Source: Ilumatobacter coccineus YM16-304 (GTDB taxonomy: Bacteria; Actinomycetota; Acidimicrobiia; Acidimicrobiales; Ilumatobacteraceae). From it: a stretch of 64,000 bases of DNA. The stretch is taken from NCBI RefSeq assembly GCF_000348785.1, contig NC_020520.1, positions 2,418,001 to 2,482,000 of the forward strand, in the 5' to 3' direction. Made by a program: the position numbers and the translations under genes. This document shows positions 44,484-53,511 of the stretch, piece after piece. The notes beneath the pieces were generated by a model that was not told the DNA's origin, searched no databases, and saw only the letters and a program-made list of their open reading frames with translations. Positions within the stretch are counted from its first letter, which is position 1; every line of letters starts with the position of its first letter.

Positions 44484-47400
44484 ATGAGCTGGCACCAGAC
44501 ACACACGGTACGCGCATCGACGGTGCCTGCTTGCGCGGCATCACACGGCCGATCGCCGCGCAGACGCTCGCTGTATCTGGCCGCTGGCGCAGCGATCGGC
44601 ATCGCCGGGCTCGCCGTGTCGTCGGCCGGACACGCCCAGGTCGACCCGGCGGCCACCACGTCGACGCTCGACGGCTCCACTTCGGAGAACGCCGCGGCAT
44701 CGTGCTGGGAGATCAAGCAGACGCATCCGTCGTCGACCGACGGCGTCTACTGGCTCCGCACCGAATCGCTCGAACGTCCCGACGAGTTCTACTGCGACAT
44801 GACCACCGACGGGGGCGGCTGGGTGCTGATCGGCCGTGGCCGTGAAGGCTGGACCTTCCGTGACTACGGCCAGTCGACTCCTCAGAACATCCGGACCAAT
44901 CCCGACGGCACCGCGGCGTTCGCTCCGGGTGCGCTGTCGACCGAGACCATCGACGGGCTGATGAACGACGGCCACGTCGTCGATCTCGTCGACGGTGTGC
45001 GTGTACGTCGAGCGACGAACGTCGCCGGCACCGACTGGCAAGAACTCCGCTGGAACTTCGACGACCTGACCACCTGGTCGTGGGCGTTCGGCGGCGGACA
45101 CCGGCTCGCATCGTTCACGATCGACGGCTCGGGCGACACCGGCTCGAACACCAAGGACTCGAACTCGAAGCTCCCCGGCGAGACCGGCAACGGCAACCGC
45201 GGCGAGAACGGCGACGAGCGCTGGTTCACCTACCCGTGGAGCGGTCACGGCGGTCTCGCAGGGTTCTCGTACGGCGGCAACATCGGCGGGCAGAACAACG
45301 CCACGTCGTACCTGTGGGAGTACAACAACGAGAACCACGCGATCGCCTTCACCCAGGTCTACATCCGACCGCAGCTCACCACCCCAGTGCTGCCGTCGAT
45401 CCCCGACACCGGCACGGCCGAACAGACGCTCAGCCCGCTGGCGAGCGACCGGCCCGAAGAACTCGCCGGCGGTGTCGTCGGCGTGCGCAAGGTCGGCGAC
45501 TCCGAACCGCAGGTCGACGCTCCCGTCCTGGCGTTCGCGACCTCGGGTGACCGGGTGTACGTCGGCGGCAAGTTCGACGACGTCCGCGACAGCGTCACCG
45601 GCGACCTCGTCGACCAGAACTACCTCGCCGCCTTCGATCGCGACACCGGCGCATGGATCAGCACGTTCACCCCGCAACTCGACGGCACCGTCTGGGATCT
45701 CGCGATCGCCGACGGCAAGCTCATCGTCGCCGGCCAGTTCACCAACGTCGACGGTGAAGCGCTCACCGCCGGACTCGCCGCGCTCGACCCGATCACCGGT
45801 GCCGTCCTGCCCGGATGGCGCGCCTCGATGGAACTCAGCGGCTCGAGCGCTCGCCCGTATGCCCGTGCGATCGACATCGAGAACGTCGGTGGCACCGACT
45901 GGGTGTACGTCGGCGGCAACTTCACCAAGATCGAGAGCCTCACCACGACGCGCAACGAAGCTCGTCTCGGGCGCGTCCGCCTGAGCGACGGGTACCCCGA
46001 CAACGCGTTCCTGCCGAACGTCGACGGCGTGCCCTACGACATCGACGCCGCCGACGGGCGGGTGTACGTCGTCGGTTCGTTCAACGGCGTCAACGGCAAC
46101 GACGACCGCGGCGTGTCGACGGTCGACTGGAACACCGGCACCGTGATCGCCGGGCTCGCTCCGGCCGTCTACACCACGTCGAACAGCTCCCGGCAGTACC
46201 AGCAGGCCGTCATCGCCGTCGGCGACGAGGTCTGGCAGGGCGGTTCCGAACACAACACACACGTGTACGCCGACGCGGACTACTCCCTCGTCAAGTCGCA
46301 CGTCACGTCGGGTCGAGGCGGCGACACGCAGGCGTTCGCCCAGATCGACGGCACGGTGTACCAGTCGAGCCACGGCAACTCGTGGATCTACGAAGACGCC
46401 ATGACCTGGCCCGGGCTCGACGACTACTCGCGAGTCGACGACTACAAGTGGGTCGGTGCGTTCGACGTCGCCGACCGCACGTACTCACCGACCTGGGTTC
46501 CGTCGCTCAACTCGGCGTACACCGAAGGCGTCTGGGCACTGCACGCCGATGTCGACGGCTGCCTCTGGTTCGGTGGTGACATTCTCGGCGGCCCGTACGT
46601 CGGCGGACAGCGCCAGTACCTCGAGAGCTTCTCCAAGTTCTGCCAACGTGACATCCAAGCGCCGACCGTGCCCACCAACGCGAGCGTCACGACGCTCAAC
46701 GGCGGTGCCGGCAACCAACTCACCTGGTCGGACTCCACCGACGACTTCCCCGGCTTCATCGGCTACGAAGTCCTCCGCAACGACCGGGTCGTCAGCCCGC
46801 TCGTCTACGGGACCTCGTACGTCGACCCGTTCGGCAACGCCGCCGATCGCTACTTCGTGCGCGCCGTCGACCCCGGTGGCAACCGCTCGGCGAGCACGCC
46901 CGTGTTGCTCTCGGGCGACAACACCGCACCGTCGACGCCGTCGAACCTCACCGCGGTGCTGAACGCCGACGACTCGATCGATCTCTCGTGGACGGCGTCG
47001 ACCGACAACATCGCCGTCACCGACTACGTCATCTACCGAAACGGTGTCGAGATCCTCGTCGTGCCGGGCATCGACACGACCGTCAACCTGCCCGGGCTCG
47101 GTGTCGGTTCGCACTGGTTGCAGGTGCGAGCCCTCGACGCCGCCGGCAACGAGTCGTTCAAGACGCCGCCCGTCCGCGTCGACATCGACGACGACACCGA
47201 CACGCAACGGCCGACCCAACCCGGCAGCCCCGCAGCGACCGTCGACGAAGCGACGGGCATCATCACGATGACCTGGACCGCATCGGCCGACAACGTCGAG
47301 GTCACGGGGTACACGGTGCGTCGCAACCTCGCCGAGGTCGACACCGTCGACGGCGACACGCTGAGCGTCGAACTCGACCTCGGCCTGGGTGGCCACTACC

Positions 47401-48029
47401 TCCAGGTCGAAGCGTTCGATGCCGCCGGCAACATCTCGTACCGCACCGCGCCGGTCTACGTCGAGGTCGACGACGGCACCGACACCGAGAACCCGACCGT
47501 GCCGACCGATCTGACCGGGGCCGAAGGCGCGGACGCGTCGATCGACATCACCTGGACGGCCTCGACCGACAACGTCGGCGTCACCAGCTACCAGATCCTC
47601 CGCAATGGGGTCGAGGTCCTCGTCGTCGACGGAGCCACCACGTCGGCCAACCTCACCGGCCTCGGTTCGGGACTGCACTACATCCAGGTGCGTGCGTTCG
47701 ACGCCGCCGGCAACCAGTCGTACAAGACCCCGCCCATCGAGGTCACGGTCGCCGCAGCCGACACGACGCCGCCCTCCACCCCGAGCAACCTGCAGGTCGC
47801 GGTCGAGGCCGACGACTCGCTCACGGTCACCTGGGACGCCTCGACCGACAACGTCGGTGTCGCCGAGTACCGAGTGCTGCGCAACCTCGCCGAAGTGGCG
47901 CTGGTCGACGGAGCGACACCGACGGCATCGCTCGACCTCGGAGCCGGCGACCACTGGATCCAGGTGCAAGCACTCGACGCCGCCGGCAACGAATCGTTCC
48001 GCACGGCGCCGGTGATGGTCAGCGTCTGA
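44484..48029 (+). CDS. Large secreted protein: fibrinogen-like domain, beta-propeller and five FN3 domains
   Basis: A 1181-residue exported protein. A Tat-like/Sec signal (GRSPRRRSLYLAAGAAIGIAGLAVSSAGHA) ends near residue 52. The next ~220 residues resemble a fibrinogen C-terminal domain (CWEIKQTHPSSTDGVYWL and FYCDMTTDGGGWVLIGRG), a fold best known from animal lectins. A propeller of ~350 residues follows, with repeated G(D/N)xVYVGGxF(D/N/T) strands as in delta-60-repeat proteins (DRVYVGGKF, WVYVGGNF, GRVYVVGSFNGVN). Five FN3 repeats begin with PTVPTN, PSTPSN, PTQPGS, PTVPTD and PSTPSN; each has TWTASTDN and ends near AAGN. There is no sortase motif. A secreted adhesin or glycan-binding protein is the likely role. 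Confidence 0.85.
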   Translation: MSWHQTHTVRASTVPACAASHGRSPRRRSLYLAAGAAIGIAGLAVSSAGHAQVDPAATTSTLDGSTSENAAASCWEIKQTHPSSTDGVYWLRTESLERPDEFYCDMTTDGGGWVLIGRGREGWTFRDYGQSTPQNIRTNPDGTAAFAPGALSTETIDGLMNDGHVVDLVDGVRVRRATNVAGTDWQELRWNFDDLTTWSWAFGGGHRLASFTIDGSGDTGSNTKDSNSKLPGETGNGNRGENGDERWFTYPWSGHGGLAGFSYGGNIGGQNNATSYLWEYNNENHAIAFTQVYIRPQLTTPVLPSIPDTGTAEQTLSPLASDRPEELAGGVVGVRKVGDSEPQVDAPVLAFATSGDRVYVGGKFDDVRDSVTGDLVDQNYLAAFDRDTGAWISTFTPQLDGTVWDLAIADGKLIVAGQFTNVDGEALTAGLAALDPITGAVLPGWRASMELSGSSARPYARAIDIENVGGTDWVYVGGNFTKIESLTTTRNEARLGRVRLSDGYPDNAFLPNVDGVPYDIDAADGRVYVVGSFNGVNGNDDRGVSTVDWNTGTVIAGLAPAVYTTSNSSRQYQQAVIAVGDEVWQGGSEHNTHVYADADYSLVKSHVTSGRGGDTQAFAQIDGTVYQSSHGNSWIYEDAMTWPGLDDYSRVDDYKWVGAFDVADRTYSPTWVPSLNSAYTEGVWALHADVDGCLWFGGDILGGPYVGGQRQYLESFSKFCQRDIQAPTVPTNASVTTLNGGAGNQLTWSDSTDDFPGFIGYEVLRNDRVVSPLVYGTSYVDPFGNAADRYFVRAVDPGGNRSASTPVLLSGDNTAPSTPSNLTAVLNADDSIDLSWTASTDNIAVTDYVIYRNGVEILVVPGIDTTVNLPGLGVGSHWLQVRALDAAGNESFKTPPVRVDIDDDTDTQRPTQPGSPAATVDEATGIITMTWTASADNVEVTGYTVRRNLAEVDTVDGDTLSVELDLGLGGHYLQVEAFDAAGNISYRTAPVYVEVDDGTDTENPTVPTDLTGAEGADASIDITWTASTDNVGVTSYQILRNGVEVLVVDGATTSANLTGLGSGLHYIQVRAFDAAGNQSYKTPPIEVTVAAADTTPPSTPSNLQVAVEADDSLTVTWDASTDNVGVAEYRVLRNLAEVALVDGATPTASLDLGAGDHWIQVQALDAAGNESFRTAPVMVSV

Positions 48030-48059
48030 CCGAGCGTCGTCGAGCGCCCGACCGAGGGC

Positions 48060-49247
48060 TCAGGCGTCGAGATCGACCCCCGCTCGTGCCAGCTCACGCA
48101 ACTGAGCGTCGAGCACGCCGAGCGACACCTCGCGGGTGTAGCGCTGCACGAAACGATCGCGAGCTCCCGTTCCGCATCGCACCTGGGCGTCGGCATCGGC
48201 AGCGCGACGGAACCCGGCAGCGAGGCCGTCGGGCGTGGGGTCGGCGACCCAGCCGGTCACGCCGTCGTCGACCAGGCTGGCGACGCCGCCGATCGAACTG
48301 GCCAGCGAGGCTCGTCCGCGTGCAGCGGCTTCGATCACGCCACGCCCGAACGGTTCGGGCCACGTGGACGGAACCACGGTCACCGCCGAGTCGCGCACGA
48401 TGTCGAGCAGTTCGGCGTGCGGGACGAGTCCGAGGGGCGTGATGGCGAACTGCTCGTCCTGCTGGGCGACGAGTTCGCTGAGCGGCCCGGTTCCGGCGAC
48501 CTGCAGACGATGCGTTCGCCACACCTCCGAGCGCTTCCATCCGTCGATCATCTCGGCAACGCCCTTGTCGTCGCTCAACCGACCGGCGAACAGGAAGCCG
48601 CTGCCCGGTGTGTCGTCGAGGTCGCCGGGGTCGTCGACGAAGTTGGGTCGCACCACGATGCGATCGGTGTCGAAGCCAGCGCCGACCAGTTCGTCACGGA
48701 CGTAGTCGCTGACGGCGAGGTAGCGGTCGATCGACGCGAACGTCGAGCGGTGGAGGGCGAGGCTGGCCGCCAACGGAACCGTCCGCAGTGGCGAGTCCTG
48801 GTAGCAGCCGTGGCGCACCGCCGGCAGGTTCATCGTCGAACCGACGCAGTCGCGACACAGCGCGCCGTCTCGGTAGAACGTCGAGCGGGCGCACATCATG
48901 CGGTAACTGCGGACGCCCGCCGCGACGGGGACTCCAGCCGAGCGGAGCGTCCGGATCACCCAGGGGGAGTGCAGCGGGAAGAGGTTCTCGACCAGTGCGA
49001 CGTGCGGTCGGAACCGGGCGAGGGCGCTGCGGACTCGTCGCACGCTGCGGGCGCTGAACACGGGGCGGACGGCGAGGTCGGCGAGCGACAGGTCGCCGTC
49101 GGTGATCACGTCGCTGTCGGCCGAGATCAGTTCGACGTCCCACCCGAGTTCGCGCAGACCGTCGATCTCGTCGAGCACCGACAGGTTCTCGCCCGACGCG
49201 TTGACCGAGCGGTAGAAGTTGTGGAGCACGAGCGCCCGCATCGTCAT
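48060..49247 (-). CDS. GT4-family glycosyltransferase
   Basis: A 395-residue GT-B glycosyltransferase. It opens RALVLHNFYRSVNASGENLSVLDEIDGL, with an acceptor-side N-domain. The Cys-rich block CARSTFYRDGALCRDCVG resembles that of rhamnosyl/mannosyl transferases of capsule loci. The donor-side motif is EPFGRGVIEAAARG (E-x7-E). FAGRLSDDKGV marks the start of the C-domain. It likely adds a sugar to the lipid-linked repeat unit on the cytoplasmic side. ATG 49247 is chosen since it overlaps the kinase stop as ATGA; the frame remains open upstream. It is the last gene of a four-gene minus-strand operon. Confidence 0.88.
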   Translation of the reverse strand: MTMRALVLHNFYRSVNASGENLSVLDEIDGLRELGWDVELISADSDVITDGDLSLADLAVRPVFSARSVRRVRSALARFRPHVALVENLFPLHSPWVIRTLRSAGVPVAAGVRSYRMMCARSTFYRDGALCRDCVGSTMNLPAVRHGCYQDSPLRTVPLAASLALHRSTFASIDRYLAVSDYVRDELVGAGFDTDRIVVRPNFVDDPGDLDDTPGSGFLFAGRLSDDKGVAEMIDGWKRSEVWRTHRLQVAGTGPLSELVAQQDEQFAITPLGLVPHAELLDIVRDSAVTVVPSTWPEPFGRGVIEAAARGRASLASSIGGVASLVDDGVTGWVADPTPDGLAAGFRRAADADAQVRCGTGARDRFVQRYTREVSLGVLDAQLRELARAGVDLDA

Positions 49248-50038
49248 GACGTCGCTCCCGCTCTCGACCACCACGGTCGGACTTCCGACGACGCTCGTCG
49301 GTACGTCTCGAGGTCGGATCCGGGTGATCCCCAGCCGGCTTCCTCCCAGTCGAACAGGGCCAATCCGTGTGATGTGCGCCGCAGGTTCCAGGGCGTGAGG
49401 TCGCCGTGGATCGGTACGTCGTCGGCAGCGGCATGGCTCGGCTTCGGAAGTGCCGCCAGTCGCTCACCGAGGTCGGACTCGAAGGTCCGGAGGGGCGCAT
49501 CGATCGCCGGCCACTGCTTGCGGACGGCGACGGCACTCGTGGCGAGATACGTGAGTGGCTCACCGGCGAGGTCGAGCGCGCCGGCGGCGATGGGCGTCGG
49601 TGTGGCGATGCCGGGAAGCGGGTCGACGGCGAGGAGTTCGAGTGCTCGACGCTCACGCTCGAGTCGCTCGTCGGCGGCCCCGAGTTTGACGACGACGACG
49701 TTGCCCGCCATGCGGCCGAGCAGCGACATCCGGGCGCGACCGTGCTGCCGCGGCGTCACCGCACCCAGCAGCCGGAATCCGGGGAGTGCCGAACGGAGTG
49801 CGACCGAGAGTTGTCGATGGGTCGCGTCGGGCCACGCGAGTGTCGGGCCGGGAGGGAGCCGTCGCGCGCCGAGCACGGCGAGCGCAGCGAACCCGAACCG
49901 ATCCGCGAGCTGACGCCGCCAGTCCGACGCGCCGCCGAGGGCACGCAAGGGCAGCGCTCCACGCCCGGAGTCGGGATGAACGAGCATGCGAGACGACCCC
50001 GGGATGCGCCGCCAGACGAGGTCGGGTGCTTCGCTCAC
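49244..50038 (-). CDS. Aminoglycoside-phosphotransferase-like kinase
   Basis: A 264-residue protein kinase-like enzyme of the APH/choline kinase group. The catalytic loop IHGDLTPWNLRRT holds the Asp and Asn, and LFDWEEAGWG contains the metal-binding Asp of the DxD site. The N-terminal lobe is shorter than usual and the Gly-rich loop is weak (GRMAGNVVVVKLGAAD). Between glycosyltransferases it probably phosphorylates a sugar, aminosugar or small alcohol for decorating the polymer; antibiotic resistance is less likely. GTG 50038 overlaps the preceding stop (GTGA) and is the best start, because upstream codons are Arg-rich and fall within the other gene. Confidence 0.75.
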   Translation of the reverse strand: MSEAPDLVWRRIPGSSRMLVHPDSGRGALPLRALGGASDWRRQLADRFGFAALAVLGARRLPPGPTLAWPDATHRQLSVALRSALPGFRLLGAVTPRQHGRARMSLLGRMAGNVVVVKLGAADERLERERRALELLAVDPLPGIATPTPIAAGALDLAGEPLTYLATSAVAVRKQWPAIDAPLRTFESDLGERLAALPKPSHAAADDVPIHGDLTPWNLRRTSHGLALFDWEEAGWGSPGSDLETYRRASSEVRPWWSRAGATS

Positions 50039-51219
50039 GAGCGCGCTGCTCCGATGACCGAGTCGTAGAGCGCTTCGAGCGCTTCGACGCCGACCGCTTC
50101 GGAGTACGTCGACTCGAACCGTGCTCGCGCCGCCCGGCCGGCGGCGTCGACCGCATCGTCGGTGAGGGCCGCGAACACGTCGGCGAGCGCGCGTTCGTCG
50201 CCTGCCGGACTCACGCACTCGGGCGGCGCAGCGGTGATGCGTGCAGCATCGGACGCCGAACTCGCGAGCACGGGCAGCCCGGCGCTCATCGACTCGATCA
50301 GCACCATGCCGAACGGCTCGTACCACTCCGACGGGAAGACGAGCGCCCGAGCCGAGAGCATCCGGCGCTGAACGTCGTCGTAGGGCAACCAGCCGGCGAA
50401 CTCGACGTCGCGCGGTGCCGCCTCGTGCAGTTCGGAGGCCAGCGGGCCGTCGCCGATGATGCACAGCCGGGCGTCGGGGTGCGCGGCGCGATCGCGCCGC
50501 TCCCAGGCCCGGAGCAACACCTCCAGCCCCTTTCCGGCAGCGAGCCGGCCGATGAACAAGATCTCATTCGACGCCGATGGTGGGTTCGGGCGGGCACCCA
50601 CGTCGGCGGTGAAGTGTGGCTTGACGACGAGACGATCGGCCGGCACGCCGATCTCGACGAGCCGGTCGGCCATGAACGCCGACGGTGCCACGAAGCGGTC
50701 GACCGCGTCGAGGGCGCCACGACGGCGAGTCGACATCACTTCCACGGCAGCGATCGCCGACTGGGCTCGAGAGCCTCGATAGCAGCCGTGCACGACACCC
50801 CGAAGGGGGGAGCGTCCGACGCAGGCGGTACACACCGATGACCCGCGGAACAGATCGACGCTGAGGCAGCCGAGCCGGTAGTTGTGGATCGTCATCACCA
50901 CCGGCCGGTTCGCCTCGGCTGCGGCGTCGAACACCGACGACGACAGCGCGAACCACGTGTTGTGGACGTGGACGACGTCGGGGTCGAACTCGTCGATCAC
51001 CTCGGCGACGGCCTGGCGAGCCTGCTTGTTGTTGCGGCTGCGAGCGAGTGCGCCGATCGCCTTGACGCTCGACGTCGGGTTCTGTTCGATGTGCTGGTGC
51101 ACCGTGTGCCCGGCGCGCCGCAGCGCAGCTGCCTCGGCGTTGACCACGGTGTCTTCCCCCGCCGGCGTTCGATAGCCGGCGTGGAGCTGGAGCATTCTCA
51201 TCGAAGTGTCATCGACCAT
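50035..51219 (-). CDS. GT4-family glycosyltransferase
   Basis: A 394-residue GT-B enzyme, paralogous in design to the one at 48060. The N-domain has HAGYRTPAGEDTVVNAEAAALRRAGH and DVVHVHNTWFALSSSVFDAA, with a Cys block (LGCLSVDLFRGSSVCTACVG). The C-domain has FIGRLAAGKGLEVLLRAWE, GDGPLASELHE and EPFGMVLIESMSAGLP (E-x7-E). It likely transfers an NDP-sugar to the growing lipid-linked unit. The start at 51219 overlaps the sulfotransferase stop by 11 nt. It overlaps the APH-like gene by 4 nt. Confidence 0.88.
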   Translation of the reverse strand: MVDDTSMRMLQLHAGYRTPAGEDTVVNAEAAALRRAGHTVHQHIEQNPTSSVKAIGALARSRNNKQARQAVAEVIDEFDPDVVHVHNTWFALSSSVFDAAAEANRPVVMTIHNYRLGCLSVDLFRGSSVCTACVGRSPLRGVVHGCYRGSRAQSAIAAVEVMSTRRRGALDAVDRFVAPSAFMADRLVEIGVPADRLVVKPHFTADVGARPNPPSASNEILFIGRLAAGKGLEVLLRAWERRDRAAHPDARLCIIGDGPLASELHEAAPRDVEFAGWLPYDDVQRRMLSARALVFPSEWYEPFGMVLIESMSAGLPVLASSASDAARITAAPPECVSPAGDERALADVFAALTDDAVDAAGRAARARFESTYSEAVGVEALEALYDSVIGAARS

Positions 51220-52147
51220 CGTGGCCGTCGTCTGAAGCGCCGACGAAACGCGGCCACGGCGGCGTGCGCCCGATCAACGACGCGATGCGCTCGACGTCGG
51301 GGCGGAAGCGCTCGATGAGCTGTGCTTCGACGTCGGCATCGATCGCACTGGGTCGAGGCGCCGCGTTGCGGTGCGCGCCGACGTCGGCGGCGAACCGCGC
51401 CACGCCGAGTCGTTCGGTGATCGGGTCGAGCACGCTGTGGGCGTCTCGGTAGTAGTCCTCGGAGAAGGCGACGATCACTCGGTCGCGGCCAGCGGCGTCG
51501 AACCATCGTTCGAGAGAATCGGCGTATTCGCTCTGTGCGGCGAACGTCTGCTGTTCGTGAGCGTGGCTGGTCGAGAGCGAGCCCGACCGGAGTCGCTCGG
51601 CGTCGTCGCCGACGCGGTCAGCCTCGGCGGCGAGCGCATCGGCCAGCGAGAGCGTCTCGACGCCGTTGCGGGTCTGCTCGCTCCAGTGCGAGATCGTGCG
51701 CTCGACCGGGTCGCGGAGCAGCACCACGAAGTGAGTCCGCGGAAGTTCCTCGGTGGCGCGATGCGCAGCCCGAGGATGGAAGAAGTAGTACGGGCTCGCC
51801 TCGGCCGTGAACGATTCGCCCGCGCTGCGCCGGCGGACGGCGTGCGCCGGGCGCGTCGCGAAGTGGCTGCGGTACCAGCGCATGCCACGGTCGCTGTGTG
51901 AGTCGAAGTAGTGGACGCCCTTCTGGTTCTCACGCAGCGGAAGACGACGAGCGGACGGGACGAGGGGGAGCATCGCCGGGTGGAGTTCGAGATCGCGGAA
52001 CAGCGACGTTGTACCGCCGCGCTTGACGCCGATCACGACGAGGTCGGGCAGCGGCCGCAGATCGGCGGTGGCCATCGCTCCGGCTCGGATGAGTGATCGG
52101 GCCGTCGCCCGCACCCCGGAGGTCACCTGGTCGGTCCACGTCGCCAC
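51209..52147 (-). CDS. Sulfotransferase (PAPS-dependent)
   Basis: A 312-residue enzyme that moves sulfate from PAPS to an alcohol or amine. The 5'-phosphosulfate-binding loop VVIGVKRGGTTSLFRDL lies near residues 35-50, and the 3'-phosphate-binding region RDPVERTISHW follows, as in carbohydrate/heparan-type enzymes. It is first in the glycosyltransferase operon, so the target is probably a sugar of the exported polymer. GTG 52147 is chosen: a TACGAT box ends 7 nt earlier, giving a leaderless mRNA, and the length upstream of the P-loop fits relatives. The divergent priming transferase uses another promoter in the ~290-nt gap. Confidence 0.85.
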   Translation of the reverse strand: MATWTDQVTSGVRATARSLIRAGAMATADLRPLPDLVVIGVKRGGTTSLFRDLELHPAMLPLVPSARRLPLRENQKGVHYFDSHSDRGMRWYRSHFATRPAHAVRRRSAGESFTAEASPYYFFHPRAAHRATEELPRTHFVVLLRDPVERTISHWSEQTRNGVETLSLADALAAEADRVGDDAERLRSGSLSTSHAHEQQTFAAQSEYADSLERWFDAAGRDRVIVAFSEDYYRDAHSVLDPITERLGVARFAADVGAHRNAAPRPSAIDADVEAQLIERFRPDVERIASLIGRTPPWPRFVGASDDGHDGR

Positions 52148-52404
52148 GCCGTCGATCGTACCGGCCACACCTTCGCGGAACGGCGAGTGAGCAGATCCTG
52201 AACGGAGCACGACACGTCGGTGGCGATGCCGTCGATCGCCGACCCCGCTGCGTGGGTGACCACCACGTTGCGTGCCTGTCAAGATTCGGTGAAGGGGCGG
52301 ACCACACGGTTGTCATGCACAGGGTGCTCTGCCACACTGACCATACGAATCAAGGCGTAGCGGGCTTCGGCAGGTGCGTTTCCTGCTCTCTGAGCGAGAA
52401 ACAA

Positions 52405-52432
52405 CTCACGTTCAGTGGCCCATCGGTCGATA
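52405..52432 (+). promoter_or_regulatory. FliA/WhiG-like promoter candidate before the priming transferase
   Basis: CTCA (52405-52408), 17 nt, GTCGATA (52426-52432), ending 8 nt before ATG 52441. The rest of the 293-nt gap (52148-52440) holds the TACGAT box of the divergent sulfotransferase; I see no other gene. Confidence 0.5.
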
Positions 52433-52440
52433 CCTTGACG

Positions 52441-53232
52441 ATGAGCAGAGAGGCGGGCGGGCACATGGCGAAAATGGTCACCACGGAGACAGCGCGGCGC
52501 GAGCGGGCTGTCGCAGAGATCCCGCTGGCACCCTCGACCGAACGGTACGGCCGACTCACGTCGGTGCCGGCTTCCGACGAGCGACCGTCGCGCAACGTCC
52601 GACAGTTGCCGATGCGGACCGTGCCGCGCAAGCGCACGGTCTACACCTCGATCGTCAAGCCCGTCTTCGACCGCACCGCAGCGGCGCTCGGCCTCGTCGT
52701 CGCCGCGATTCCGATGGCGCTCGTCGCTGGGGTGATCCTGGCCACGATGGGTCGACCGATCCTCTTCCGCCAGCGTCGCGTCGGCGTGGACGGAGAAGTG
52801 TTCGAAGTGCTGAAGTTCCGCACGATGCGCCCCGATCGTCGTGGACGTGAGCTCGACGTCATCCACGACCGTCGTGAGACGCACAAGACGCTCGCTGACC
52901 CGCGCCACACGAAGGTCGGGCAGTTCCTCCGTCGCTACAGCCTCGACGAGCTCCCGCAGCTCTTCAACGTGCTTCGCGGTGAGATGAGCATCATCGGACC
53001 ACGGCCCGAACTCGAATCGGTCGTCGGCAAGTACCGGCCGGGGCTCGAGCAGCGCCACTTCGTCAAGCCTGGGCTCACCGGCCTGTGGCAGATCTCGGCA
53101 CGTGGCGACGGCCCGATGCACGAAAACGGCGAATGGGACCTCGACTACGTCGAGCAGATCTCGCTCCTCACCGACCTGCGCATCCTGGCCAAGACGCCGG
53201 CGGCGATGCTCGGCGACAACACCGGAAGCTGA
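52441..53232 (+). CDS. Undecaprenyl-phosphate sugar-1-phosphate transferase (priming enzyme)
   Basis: A 263-residue membrane-associated bacterial sugar transferase (PF02397-like). One hydrophobic hairpin, TAAALGLVVAAIPMALVAGVI, anchors it; the catalytic part follows with FRQRRVGVDGEVFEVLKFRTM, YSLDELPQLFNVLRGEMS and IGPRPEL. The Asp-Glu pair of DELPQ is the catalytic site known in PglC-type enzymes. It transfers a sugar phosphate to undecaprenyl phosphate to begin each repeat unit. Only the short type is present (no N-terminal four-helix region of WbaP). The start at 52441 suits a near-leaderless mRNA; ATG 52465 is an alternative. Confidence 0.92.
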   Translation: MSREAGGHMAKMVTTETARRERAVAEIPLAPSTERYGRLTSVPASDERPSRNVRQLPMRTVPRKRTVYTSIVKPVFDRTAAALGLVVAAIPMALVAGVILATMGRPILFRQRRVGVDGEVFEVLKFRTMRPDRRGRELDVIHDRRETHKTLADPRHTKVGQFLRRYSLDELPQLFNVLRGEMSIIGPRPELESVVGKYRPGLEQRHFVKPGLTGLWQISARGDGPMHENGEWDLDYVEQISLLTDLRILAKTPAAMLGDNTGS

Positions 53233-53250
53233 ATTCACGCCGCAACGCGG

Positions 53251-53295
53251 CACCGCTCTACAGCGCACCGCTCTACAGCAGCACGGCTCTGCAGC
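53251..53295. repeat. Three short direct repeats after the priming transferase gene
   Basis: CACCGCTCTACAGC occurs at 53251-53264 and 53266-53279, and a variant CACGGCTCTGCAGC at 53282-53295. This small tandem expansion lies in the gap between convergent genes. Confidence 0.7.
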
Positions 53296-53309
53296 CGCGC
53301 GATGCGGCC

Positions 53310-53504
53310 TCAGGGCTGCGTGGCAGCCAGGCGCTTGCGTCGAGCCGACCGCTCGACGATCTCGCTCACGGCGAGTGCGATGACGGCGGCGATCAGACCG
53401 ACCTTCCAGCCGGCGACGAGACCGACGACGACGCCGACGACGAGCACGATCGCGAACCAGATCAGGTTGCGCGAACTGACGGAGAGTTTCTGGACTCGGG
53501 GCAT
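53310..53504 (-). CDS. Small two-helix membrane protein
   Basis: A 64-residue protein with two hydrophobic helices, at ~14-31 and ~34-49 (LIWFAIVLVVGVVVGLVAGW, then VGLIAAVIALAVSEIVE), and a basic C-terminus (RRKRLAATQP). It starts 7 nt downstream of the WecG-type gene stop on the same strand and is probably its last operon member. No known family is evident; it may assist the membrane steps of polymer assembly. Confidence 0.55.
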   Translation of the reverse strand: MPRVQKLSVSSRNLIWFAIVLVVGVVVGLVAGWKVGLIAAVIALAVSEIVERSARRKRLAATQP

Positions 53505-53511
53505 GGGGTCC

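Noticed and set aside
49244-50038. An antibiotic resistance gene (aminoglycoside phosphotransferase)
   Set aside because: It is embedded with 4-nt overlaps between glycosyltransferases and has a weak N-terminal lobe; a sugar kinase role fits better.
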